Shown: positions 45,251-55,969 of the stretch, piece by piece
Layout: every line of letters begins with the position of its first letter
Position numbering within the stretch: the first letter of the stretch is position 1
Source of the DNA: Conoideocrella luteorostrata
Taxonomy: Eukaryota; Ascomycota; Sordariomycetes; Hypocreales; Clavicipitaceae
Assembly: GCA_032433595.1 (NCBI GenBank)
Contig: JASWJB010000008.1
Span: forward strand, 1-64,000
DNA: 64,000 nt
Direction of reading: 5' to 3'
Notes under the pieces: model-generated
The model's input: only the letters and a program-made list of their open reading frames with translations
Database searches by the model: none
What the model was told of the DNA's origin: nothing
Program-made: the position numbers and the translations under genes

Positions 45251-46650
45251 TTAACTCTGTATCTGGTTCAGCTTCATTCTGAGCCCCATCTTGAGCATAT
45301 TCAACATGAGAGCGTCTCTTGGGCTGGGCGCTCTCTTCGTAAATGCAGACGACTTGGTGTTATTTTTGTTAATCTGTGTGGTGTTGTAATGATCGATGAC
45401 GTGCTGGAGAAAAGTGTTATTTCCGATCACATCACCGAAAACATCAATGATGGAATTGCTGCCGCCGCCAATAAAGCCGTTCACAACGTCACTCAAGAGC
45501 GTGATGACGGACATGGACGTTGTGAGCTGACGGCTGCCCAGAACCTTCTCAATATAGGAGATCCTCTGCCCATTGACGACGACCATGTTACCTGTCACAT
45601 TGAGCTCGACCTGGCCCCGGTTGAGAGCGTCCTTCTGGCTGTGGATCACAGGGCCCAGATTCTTGACCAGGCCGGGCAGATCAAGCTTTCCATCAAAGTT
45701 CAGCGTATTGTTGCCGACGTTTAATAGAACTTCGCGGGCCGTGATCTGGCCAATTTGAACCTTGCCTGAGAATAGACTGAAAGTGATATTACCCAAGTTG
45801 AGTTGGAGGACACCCCAGTTTGGAATATTGATGGTGCCCTTCAGGTTGTTGCCATCCTTGTCAGGAGGTACCATGAGCGTCAGATCCTTGATGCCGAAGC
45901 CTGCAAACTTTCTCAAGCCTGGCAACTGGATCGTCTTGTCGAGCTTGGCATCTGATTTGAGCTCGCCGAGGTAAACGGTTGGGCTGCCCTTGACTGTGAG
46001 GTCTACCTTGTCCGTTTCAAAGACTTTCCCAAGCCAACTGACGAGCTCGGATTCATTCTTGACTGTGACCAGCTGTGGCACGACAACAATTTTGGTGTCG
46101 CCTTTAATTTGCTGTCCGGTAATGGTGAGGTTCAAAAACGGAGAGTATGTGGGGGTATCCTTGTTGTAGAGGTCGAGAGTCAGATTGCCCAGTCTCGCGG
46201 GCAGTGGTGTGTTGAGCGACGTGTTGAGACCCAGCTTGGCTTCCGTTGATGACACACAGTCTAATCGACCACCTTCAATTGGCAAATCTTGACCCTTGAT
46301 GATTGCCTGCACAATGGCGGGAATAATAACTTTGAACCTGAGCCATCGCATTAGTGTTGCTCCGGTGGCTACGTATGTAAGGCTCCATCGACTTACAGAA
46401 TTGGTAGGAAGATGGCGAGGAAGATAATGGTCGCAATGAGGTACCACAGCCAAAACCGCCCGCAGTGTCGCCGTACCTTTTGGCGCTTTGTTAATGGCGG
46501 CCCCGATGCCTTCTCGTTGATGTGGTCGGTTGAGGAAGCGGTGCTTTGCGCATCAGCGGCGGTATCCTCTGCATCTCCTCTTGCACCCGTTGCCGTGGTG
46601 CTCGGGTTGGGCTCGCGACTTGGAGCGACTGGTGAAGCTGTTCTCGCCAT
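45251..46650 (-). CDS. DUF3712-type single-pass membrane glycoprotein
   Basis: Exons 46650-46397 and 46337-45251 give 446 residues. The 60-bp intron (GTAAGT, GCTCAG) joins IFLPIL to FKVIIPAIVQAII in frame. A Ser/Thr/Ala-rich cytosolic head with a KRQKVRRH basic patch (about 54-61) precedes one membrane helix (FWLWYLIATIIFLAIFLPIL, about 66-85). The large outer part holds repeated beta-type segments with LGNLTLDLYN, FLNLTITG, LGNITFSLF and VGNNTLNFDG, each with an N-glycosylation sequon. This architecture is that of fungal DUF3712 proteins, distant relatives of LEA-2 domains, with unknown role at the cell periphery or vacuole. The tail after the domain is Lys/Leu rich. It is divergent from the large repeat protein, sharing about 1.07 kb of upstream DNA. 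Confidence 0.82.
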
Positions 46651-47715
46651 TTTGGTGTGATTTTGGATGGCGATGCCGTGAGCAACCTACGAAGCAAAAA
46701 GACAACACCCAAGATGGGAGAGAAAACCTGGGGAAACCTAGGGTGAAATGACCTCAAGACCCAGTGGCAGGGGAGAAGATAGCAGGACAGTCAAATCAAC
46801 GGCTCACGAAAAAGACATGACATATCCATTGGTAATATTTTACCTTTTGCAATACGCTTCGCCGATCGGCATGAGCACAGAGTTTTTCCTGGCTGCTTCC
46901 TGGCTGCCCTTTCGTATTTTGCAAGGGCACATGCTTGTAAAGTTCAAAGCAACAGAGATAGTCTGCCGAGTTTCCCCTCACAGTCCTGGTAAGCCTGCTC
47001 ACAACATAGCCCATCTTTCTTTAGCCCGCCAGGTTTCCCCTCACAGTCCCAGTAAAACCAGCCAATTTCACAGCTCATTCTTTTGTTTTTCTCCACACGA
47101 ATTTCTATTTGGTTGCGGGGAGCTGTTAACTCAAAACGGAAACGATGAGCAACGTTGCTGAGCCTCTGCGGAACCTCTGTGGAGTCTAAGCTGATAGCCC
47201 ACGCCGATTCCGATCTCCACACCAATAGCTCGGATGCTTAGCCCAAAAGCAGAAATTGCTGCGAGTTTAGTGCCAGTGGTAATGGAGTGGCCGACCGTGC
47301 GCCCGGCGGTCCAGGTTGTCGAATTGGGCGACAGGCGCAGATCGGGAGGAAGCTGGGGAAGATGGAAGCTGGGGATTTAGTCAAGAGCATGGCAGGATTC
47401 TGACGGATACTCAACGGAAACAGGATTAACGACTGTCAAAATCTCTTATTGATCGGCAGTGTCTTCCGAGGCTTGCTGCTTTCCGAGTTTGCGACTCGAA
47501 TGTTCATGTGAAAAATTTAAAATAAGCCTCAAAGAGGACTCGAAGCGGGAACCCATATTGGCTGACCATCCCCGGACAGGTTTTTCTTCAAACTTTTTGT
47601 TGTTCTTCTTTCTCTCTCCCTCCCGTTGTTCCGGTATTGCTCCAAACTTGGGTTCACCGTTCAGAAAGTTCAACTCCCCATTGAACCTCCCAAGTGAGCA
47701 GAGCACACAGCAAAA
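46651..47715. promoter_or_regulatory. Shared divergent promoter, DUF3712 gene and repeat-protein gene
   Basis: About 1.07 kb separates the two start codons. An exact 17-bp direct repeat, GTTTCCCCTCACAGTCC, lies at 46970-46986 and 47033-47049, 63 bp apart; it could be a paired regulator site or a small tandem duplication. A pyrimidine-rich stretch (47600-47645) precedes the repeat-protein start. Confidence 0.5.
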
Positions 47716-50700
47716 ATGCGGTTCATATCGTTTTTTGTTGCGGCTCTCATGCCACTCGGCCTCGTCGCCGATGGCACTCCGGACACTTTGTCATCACAAG
47801 AGTTGAATCTCGATGAGATTCTGGCAAAGCACAACCTGGCATTGGTACCACGATCAGATCTTACGGAAGCACTAACAGAACTTAATGGCCTGCTGAAAAA
47901 AAACCAAGCATTGCAGGCTAGAACCGCCTTGTATCCTAGAGCAAATAGCACTGGATCCGGTCAGTCAGGTTCAGCCAGTGGTGCTTCACAAGCAGGACTC
48001 TTGGATGGTGCTCTTGGAGGCCTTGGCGGCCTTCTCGATCTCATTCCCCTTGCAAAGGAGATCGCTGGATACCTCAAAGCTCTTGAGGGCCTGCTGAGCC
48101 CTGAATTCCTCCAAGCTTTACATGATGCCATGATCTATTTGGCTGCAACTCTTCATCCACCGGTACCGAGCCAGATCGGAATTCTCCTCAACAGCACATT
48201 ACCGCTCGTGCAGTTACTCAACAAACTGGATCTGGAGAAGCTGGTTAATGAGATCGGAGGTATTGATCTTGGTGGCCTTGTTAAATCCGTTATTGGACTC
48301 TTGACACAGAAGAACATCGAAAACATCGGCAACCTTCTTACTAATGGCGCCGCATTGCTAACGCCTACATTTGTCAATGAGACGCAGTCTTTGGTTGGCG
48401 AGGTATCACCATTGATCGATCTGCTGAAGAATATCGATCTCAAGGGTCTTCTTGACCAACTTCAACCACTCTTGTCACCCCAGTCCATCAAGAACATTGT
48501 GTCTCTTGTGAACAATGCAGGAATGATTCTCAACAACCAGACCACATCAGACATCAACGATCTCCTCAAATTCGCCCATAATTTCATCCCGTATCTCGGC
48601 GCCATCAACCCCAACGACATTCTGAACGCCATTGCTCCATTGCTCGATAACCTACCCGCCATCGTGAATGGCGCTGTATCGTTGCTCAGCAATGAAACTG
48701 TATCAGAGATCAAGACCGTGCTCAAGGGTGCAAGCCCTCTGATCGACAGTTTGTCCAAGGCTGATCTTTCCAAGATTCTCGACCAGCTTGGACCAATTCT
48801 CAAGCAACTTGGCGAGATTGATCTTGCGGGTCTCATTAAATCGTTACAGCCACTCTTAACGGAGGATAGCATCAAGGGTATAATCGGACTGCTCGGCAAT
48901 GCTGAGTCCTTGCTCACCAAGGACTTTGTCAACCAGACACAATCGCTTGTAGCTGGCGCCGGTCCTCTACTCGGCAGCCTCAAGGATGTTGATATCAAGG
49001 CATTGGTGGATCAGATCAATCCGATCTTGAAGGAGGTTGCCAAGATCGACCTTGTTGGTCTGTTCGAGGCCATTAAGCCGCTGCTGACAGGCGACAGCAT
49101 CAAGGGCATCGCCGGCTTGCTCGACAACGCCGAGTTGCTGCTTACCAAGGATTTCGTCAACCAGACACAATCGCTGGTTGCTGGTGCTGGCCCGCTACTT
49201 GGCGCTCTCAAGGACGTCGACATCAAGGGCTTGGTTGACCAAATCGCACCAATTCTTAAGGAAGTTGCCAAGATCGATCTTGTCGGTCTGTTCGAAGCTA
49301 TCAAGCCACTGCTGTCAAGCGATAGCATCAAGGGCATTGTAGGATTGCTCGATAATGCAGAATTGTTGTTGACCACCAAGTTTGTCAACCAGACACAGTC
49401 CTTAATTGAAAGCGCCGGTCCACTTGTCGGCAGCCTCGGCAAGCTCGACCTGCAGAAACTGCTTGACCAGCTGGGCCCCATCATTGATGAACTTGGCAAG
49501 ATTGATCTTGCAGGACTTCTCAAGGCTCTCGGACCGCTGCTCACCGAAGATAGCATCAAGGGCATTGTTGGCCTTCTTGGCAACGCTGAATTATTATTGA
49601 ACAAGAAATTCGTTGAACAAACACAGAGCTTAATCGGAAAGGCCGGTCCATTGATAGATTCAATCGCTGAACTGGATCTCCAGGATCTCCTCAAGCAATT
49701 GGCACCTCTCCTGAGTGCCTTGGGCAAGATTGATCTACCAAGCTTAGTTGAAGCTATTAAACCATTGCTCACTAAAGAAAGCGTGGAAGGCATTGTCGGA
49801 TTGCTAGGCAACGCGGAGAAGCTTCTCACTGGCGAGTTCGTGGGCGACACGCAGACGCTCATCAAGGGTGCTACACCGTTGATTGCTGAGCTTAGCAAGC
49901 TCAAGTTGGAAGACCTGATCAAGCAACTCGAGCCTCTCTTGAAATCTCTGGGAGAGCTCGATCTGGCCGGCTTGCTTAACTCGCTCAAACCACTCTTGAC
50001 GGAGAACAGCATCAAGGGCATTGTGGGCCTGCTGGGCAATGCAGAGAAGCTCCTCAGCGGCGAATTCGTCGACGAGACTCAGGCTCTGATTAAGGGCGCT
50101 GGCCCATTAATTGGTGAGCTTGGCAAGCTAGATTTGCAAGACCTGATTAAGCAGCTTGGACCACTCCTCAACATGCTAGGCAAGATTGACTTGGCGGGCT
50201 TACTTGATGCCGTCAAGCCGCTATTAACCAAGGACAGCGTTCAAGGCATTGTCGGATTGCTGGGTAATGCCGAGAAACTACTGTCTGGCGAGTTCGTTGA
50301 TGAGACTCAAGCTCTAATCAAGGGCGCCGGCCCATTAATTGGCGAGCTTGGTAAGCTAGATTTGCAGGATCTCATCAAACAACTTGGACCGCTCCTCAGC
50401 ATGCTCGGCAAGATCGACTTGGCAGGCTTACTTGATGCTGTCAAGCCGCTACTAACGAAGGACAGCGTTCAAGGCATTGTCGGATTGCTGGGTAACGCCG
50501 AGAAACTACTATCTGGCGAGTTCGTTGATGAGACTCAAGCTCTAATCAAGGGCGCCGGCCCATTAATTGGCGAGCTTGGTAAGCTAGATTTGCAGGATCT
50601 CATCAAGCAACTTGGACCGCTCCTTAGCATGCTCGGCAAGATCGACTTGGCAGGCTTACTTGATGCCGTCAAGCCGCTGTTAACCAAGGACAGCGTTCAA

Positions 50701-51938
50701 GGCATTGTCGGATTGCTGGGTAACGCCGAGAAACTACTATCTGGCGAGTTCGTTGATGAGACTCAAGCTCTGATTAAAGGAGCGGGTCCATTGATCGGCG
50801 AGCTTGGCAAGCTGGACCTGCAAGATCTGATCAAACAGCTTGGACCACTTCTTAGCACGCTAGGCAAGATAGATTTGGCTGGTTTGCTTGATGCCGTCAA
50901 GCCGCTGTTAACTAAGGAGAGTGTTCAGGGCATTGTCGGATTGCTGGGTAACGCTGAGAAGCTACTCTCTGGTGAATTCGTTGATGAGACTCAAGCCTTG
51001 ATCAAGGGAGCCGGTCCATTGATTGGTGAGCTAGGCAAGCTTGACTTGGACGACCTCATCAAACAGCTGGGTCCCCTCCTCAGCTCGCTAGGCAAGATCG
51101 ACTTGGCAGGATTACTTGATTCCGTCAAGCCACTGTTAACGAAGGAAAGCATTCAGGGCATTATCGGATTGCTGGGCAACGCCGAGGATCTGCTTACCGG
51201 CAAATTCGTCAACCAAACCCACAGTCTGATTGATGGTGCTGTTCCTTTGGTTGGCGCTCTTGGTACAATTGACCTGCCTACCCTTATCAACAAGCTGAAG
51301 CCGCTCCTTGATGCACTTCTCGAAATTGATCTCGGCAAGCTCGTCAAGCAGATTGCTCCTATTCTCAACGAATTGGGCGAGATTGATCTCAAGGGTCTAT
51401 TCGACGCCATCGCACCATTCCTCACACCACAGACTATCCAAGGCCTTATCGGTCTCTTGGCTAATGCTGAAACTCTTCTCACAAGCAAGTTTGTCAATGA
51501 GACGCAGACTATCGTAGAGGGTGCCGCGCCGCTGATCAAAGAACTGGGAGGCGCCGATATTTCAGGACTCTTGAAACAAGCCAAGCCTCTTCTCGCCTCT
51601 TTGAGCAAGATAGATCTTGCTGGCCTCCTCGACGCCGTCAAGCCTGTACTAGATGCTGTCAAGAAGGTCGACATTGAGGGTATTGTTGACACCGTCATGC
51701 CACTCATCACCCCTAAGAGCATCAAGGGAGTCCTGGGTCTACTTGGAAATGCTGAAAAACTTCTGACCGAGACGTTTATATCGCAAACAAGCGAATTGAT
51801 TGGCGATGCTACACCTGTAAGTCACCTCATTACGACCTTTAATTTAATCTGGACGTCAACTAATCGGTTCTATAGCTCGTGGCCACTGTATCAGACTTTG
51901 TGAAAGCAATTTTCCAGTCATTGATGGGACAGTCGTAG
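47716..51938 (+). CDS. Large secreted tandem-repeat protein (76-residue units), Cys-free
   Basis: Exons 47716-51816 and 51876-51938 give 1387 residues; the 59-bp intron (GTAAGT, CTATAG, CAACTAATC branch) is phase 0 and adds LVATVSDFVKAIFQSLMGQS. Signal peptide MRFISFFVAALMPLGLVADG, a Ser/Gly linker near 76-92, then leucine-rich repeats of a new-looking type up to the end. A full unit is 76 residues and starts LLGNAE(K/L)LL, followed by (V/E)x(Q/E)TQxL, AGPLIGxL, DLxxLIKQLGPLL, KIDLAGLLDAVKPLLT and SVQGIVG. Five units (50029-51168) are nearly identical, earlier and later ones diverge. No Cys or Trp was seen. FVNQTQ sequons suggest N-glycosylation. The helical, amphipathic units suggest an elongated solenoid or lipid-facing surface. 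Not a recognised family; probably cell surface or extracellular. Repeat number may vary between strains and assemblies. Confidence 0.85.
50029..51168 (+). repeat. Five near-identical 228-bp coding repeats
   Basis: Within the repeat-protein gene, units starting at 50029, 50257, 50485, 50713 and 50941 are exactly 228 bp (76 codons) each. Units two to four differ from each other at only a few bases, mostly silent, which indicates recent duplication or gene conversion. Older units upstream (from about 48892) and downstream are diverged. Confidence 0.9.
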
Positions 51939-54900
51939 AAAGGTCAGACGGAACGGGGAACTAATACCACGACGATTTAAGGCGCAGTATGCATATGCGG
52001 CTCAACATAAAATGATACGCAAGCATGAATGAACATAATGAGGGTTTAATGAACATATTGGACGGTATTTATATGCAGTTATAAGATGAAGATAATGGCT
52101 TTTCGCGTATATACCATGCATATCAATGGATACCAACTTACTCCACGAGTTTACCATTTAATTTGTCTTTTCTATTGGTGGCAAGGGCATCATCGCTATG
52201 CTGTTGCGTGGTATGCTTGAGACGGAACATTCGCAGTGACCCATCGTGCTAAACGCCATGATCTAAAACACTACATAGAGCCCAACTACGAAATGAGCTG
52301 CTCATATGGACATTGATTGTCCGAATACAGCAATAGTAAAAGTTCAACATCCACAGTTTAGTTCGTGTCGTCGGAGCCGTCCTGTGACCATCGATGACAT
52401 ATACGAGCTGTTGGTAAGTGTTAACAAGAATGCGAGACATTGAAGTGACCGGATGTCACTTTGCATATGTCTTTTCTAATAGTGCAACAACCCCTGGACC
52501 ACGAAACCCTTTGTTATAGCTATTTTGATGGTGTACAACGAAGCGATTAATGGCTTTTACAACCTAAACCAGCATAGATTTGTCCCAGAGAAACATTGTG
52601 TCCAAAGCCTCTGGAATAGGAGTTGCTCACTATTGCAATGCCAATTACATCGTTTAATCGGTTGTTTAACTGTGTGCTGTTTGCAGCCGGCACGACCGAA
52701 ACCCCAAACCGCGGGATATGTATGCCGGTGTGAGTATATCGTTTGAACAGTAACATCTAGCTTCACAAGACCATTTCGACATTAGAGGCTTTTCATTGAG
52801 TCAACAAGCGCCGCGGGAGCTTTCGCAGTTATTGCCACGGCTTCTAGTTCTCATATGAGCCTCTTCGAATCCCAGATGATCTTGACGTGCTTAACATCAA
52901 AGGCCGAGGAACGTACTGCAAGAAGTATTAAAACACGAAAAAAATCATGCAGCGGTAGAGATAAGTAAAAGATGATGATGACTAGGGACAGCTGCATGTC
53001 CTACGCGAACAATGAATCCTATTATAGATCTCGCTATGAGCACAAAGAAGAGATGCAGTACACAAAGAAGACACGCAAAACACAAAGAAGACGCGCAGTA
53101 CACAGAGAAGACGCGCAGTACACAAAGAAGACACGCAGTACTCCGTACACAATCTTGGACTTGAAACCAACGCGGACAGGACAAACCCTTTGCAGGACCT
53201 CAGAAGATGGGTAGGACTATTAGCACCGATCAAATGATTGCACAGAGACGACATGAAATCATACTGACACGTCATTCCAGACGTTATCGACATCGAGGTA
53301 CTTATTGGTACCACATAATATCACGACAAGCAACGCTAAGTCTCGGGCTACTTGACACACCATCATTTATCGTCTGCGCTCCGAACGGAAAACAAGTCTG
53401 GCCAGAATCACGAGCGACGGGCTAGTGGGTAAATTACTGGCGGGGAGACAATTTTCGGTGTAAGATGTGGCGATGAGTTTCCCAGTCCATGTCGGCCCAG
53501 AAGAGTGTGTGTGCCTCAGCTTACTATTCATCATGCCATCCATCGGTGTTGCAGCCCAACGGGAATGGCTACTCTGAACGTTATCATAGCCCAGTTTCTT
53601 AACAGGAATCCGCTTCACCCGGAGCCTCTAAATTGTCATGCATTTAGGATGAGGTTCCTTTCATACTCCGCAGTTAAATCACTGACAGAATCTCGTTCTC
53701 TTGCGTAAGAGCCATGGGAATGATGGAAAACATACGCGGTGCCCAAGATTTTGGGAACCGAATTGCATCACTTCCGCAGCAAGCCATCAGATGCCGTCAA
53801 TATTGGAAAGCAGCTTCTCCGTAGCCCGCGTCCTTTTCGTTAGTGTCTCGAAGCGCCGTATCCCTCGGATAATACGCATTTAAATGGTTCGACACACCTC
53901 GATGGCGGCTTGCTATAAGCCACTCAAATCGCTCGGGAGAGCCACCTAGAAGCTGACCTGCGGAGTTGGCGTGCAAGATTGACATTTTCAGCAATTTGCG
54001 TCGGAAAGGATTCTTAGGTCAATTGCACGGAGCAGCTCCCACAAGGATGTTATTAGCGCTGCCAACACTGCAGTCTAGTATACCTGGCCACAGTCTTCTC
54101 CCAGATTGGTTGATCCAGCCGGGCTGCTGCTGCTAGAAACAGAACGGGTAGCAAACCCCCCAGAATAAGGAGTAGCCAGTGTTCGTCTCAATCACGTTCC
54201 ATTTCACCGGTAAGCAGGGCGGCCTGATCACCGGGCTCATAGTGGTCAATGGAAGTTCATAGTATTGTATACGGCAAGACTAGAGTTGTGGCGTTGCGCT
54301 TCAGAACCAATGGCTTGCCAAGCTCAACTCCAGCCTCATGGGAGCGGGCCAGGCCGCTTGAACCTTGCTTCTGCTCGGGCGCTGATGGTTATAGTTTGAC
54401 CAGGTTTGACCACGTAGCTCTTAGCCGGGTGTAATAGCCCGGATCCGTTTAACTGCCGCCGTCTGACTAGCAATCCAATACTGCTGCGTGTGCGCCTATT
54501 AACGACGTCTCCCATACCAAGACATTGCTTCGCCTCAAGAAAAAATGGCTCCCACCTACGTGGGGAATCATAGCATCATTATGATTAGGTGCGTTACGAG
54601 TCGACCCGCAGGTTGTCGCTCATGTAAGTGTGTTCATTCTTGGACAAGGTACGGAGTATTTCCCCGTCTTTGATAGCTTGTATCCTAAAAAACTGACATC
54701 TAGTTGCGACTAACATATGTGCGCTAATCTGGTTTCTGAGCTCTGGACATTTTGGCATGCCGAACTCATTGCCTAAACAGCCTAGCACCCAAACCCTCTA
54801 TTTTCAGGCGCGATGCTGAGCTCGGTGTATATAGAGAGTGGAGAGAAATTTATCCATGGCAGTGACACAATGAAAGGTCGGTCTCAGTTTCTACGTGAAG

Positions 54901-55969
54901 GAATTGAGTGAATGAGACAAATGAGTCGATGGGGGGCCAACATAAGGTGTACAGCTCAAACTCTTCAGTTGCGTCAGACAGACATTCTAACTCTCGCAGC
55001 GTCATTCATCTCGCTTCGCCCCAGCCTTCTTGACTCTCGACTAACATGTAAAAGAAGTCAAGCTAGCCAACCTCCACAGACAATGACTGCGATTAGAGGA
55101 AGTGATAGGCAGGCGAAATAATTGGGCTCGCTAGCCTCGTGGCTGTCAGTCCATGATGTTATCAATGAGCAAATCTCCGGCGCACTGGTGTGTGAGAATC
55201 GTCGTTCGAGACAACACTAATGTGTTATCTGTACGCAAACTAGTCGAGCAATTGGTTACGCTTACCCCTGTGATGCGTCACGCACCCCACGGGAAGACTT
55301 TGGCCAGAGCGGATACAAAATTTTACTGATCCTTCGGGTACGGTATTAGACTTCTTTCTTTCTTGCGACCCAACGTGCCACGTAGCCCGATGCGCTAACG
55401 ATGCAAGTTATGGTCGACATTGGGCCGCTATGCCAGTGCCATTAGACTTACCTGTTGTCGAGCAATACCGAAGACATTAGGGACTAAAAAGAACAGTTGC
55501 TTTGGCCATAAACGCCATCGGCCAGCCTTGTTTGCCGTGATGAACAAATATTATCGTCTTATATCATGTTGTCGTGACGTATGGTACATCTGAGGCCGAC
55601 TAGTAACATTTGCCACTTGGCCGAGAGCGTACACCTTTGAGACGGCGAATTATTTCCAGGCCCGAACATCTTCAGACCTGGTTTAGACCATCGTGTGCAC
55701 ATTCAAAGTCAACCATCCCGCCACCTATGTCAGAGGATGCGCCACTGATACTGTCTTGAGCTCTGGAGCGATAACTTCTTGCTCGCTACGTGGCTACCGC
55801 TTTCATTTCCGCGGCATGTTTGTCTTAAGTCACGCGGGATAAAATGGGTCGCTTTTTACTTACGCAGGGGAATTTGGTTATCTTCCTGAAGGAATATCTA
55901 TAATCTGGCGAGCTGCGTGTTACACGAGCACGTTCAAGCTGTCTTTCCGCAACGGTGAACGTTTTCAAA
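51939..55969. other. 4-kb gene-poor region
   Basis: Between the repeat-protein gene and the P450. Contains a 5x20-bp minisatellite (listed separately) and two TACGGAGTA-type motifs (53139-53147, 54650-54658). No frame shows motif or splice support. The right end is the P450 promoter. Confidence 0.5.
53041..53140. repeat. Minisatellite, five 20-bp units
   Basis: Five consecutive units of exactly 20 bp begin at 53041, 53061, 53081, 53101 and 53121, consensus CACAAAGAAGACACGCAGTA. Differences are single-base except in the first unit. The array runs directly into a GTACTCCGTAC motif, whose first GTA is the end of the last unit. Confidence 0.93.

Noticed and set aside
45161..45724. 187-codon plus-strand frame opposite the DUF3712 gene
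   Set aside because: Antisense to a confidently assigned exon with conserved glycosylation-rich segments; no own motif.
49011..50039. 342-codon minus-strand frame (and similar ones at 48462-48998 and 51153-51725) inside the repeat protein gene
   Set aside because: The frame repeats with the same 228-bp period as the sense repeats, so it is a mirror of the coding strand, not a separate gene.
54108..54125. GGTTGATCCAGCC, resembling the start of 18S rRNA
   Set aside because: The match is about 13 bases with one difference and nothing after it resembles rRNA.
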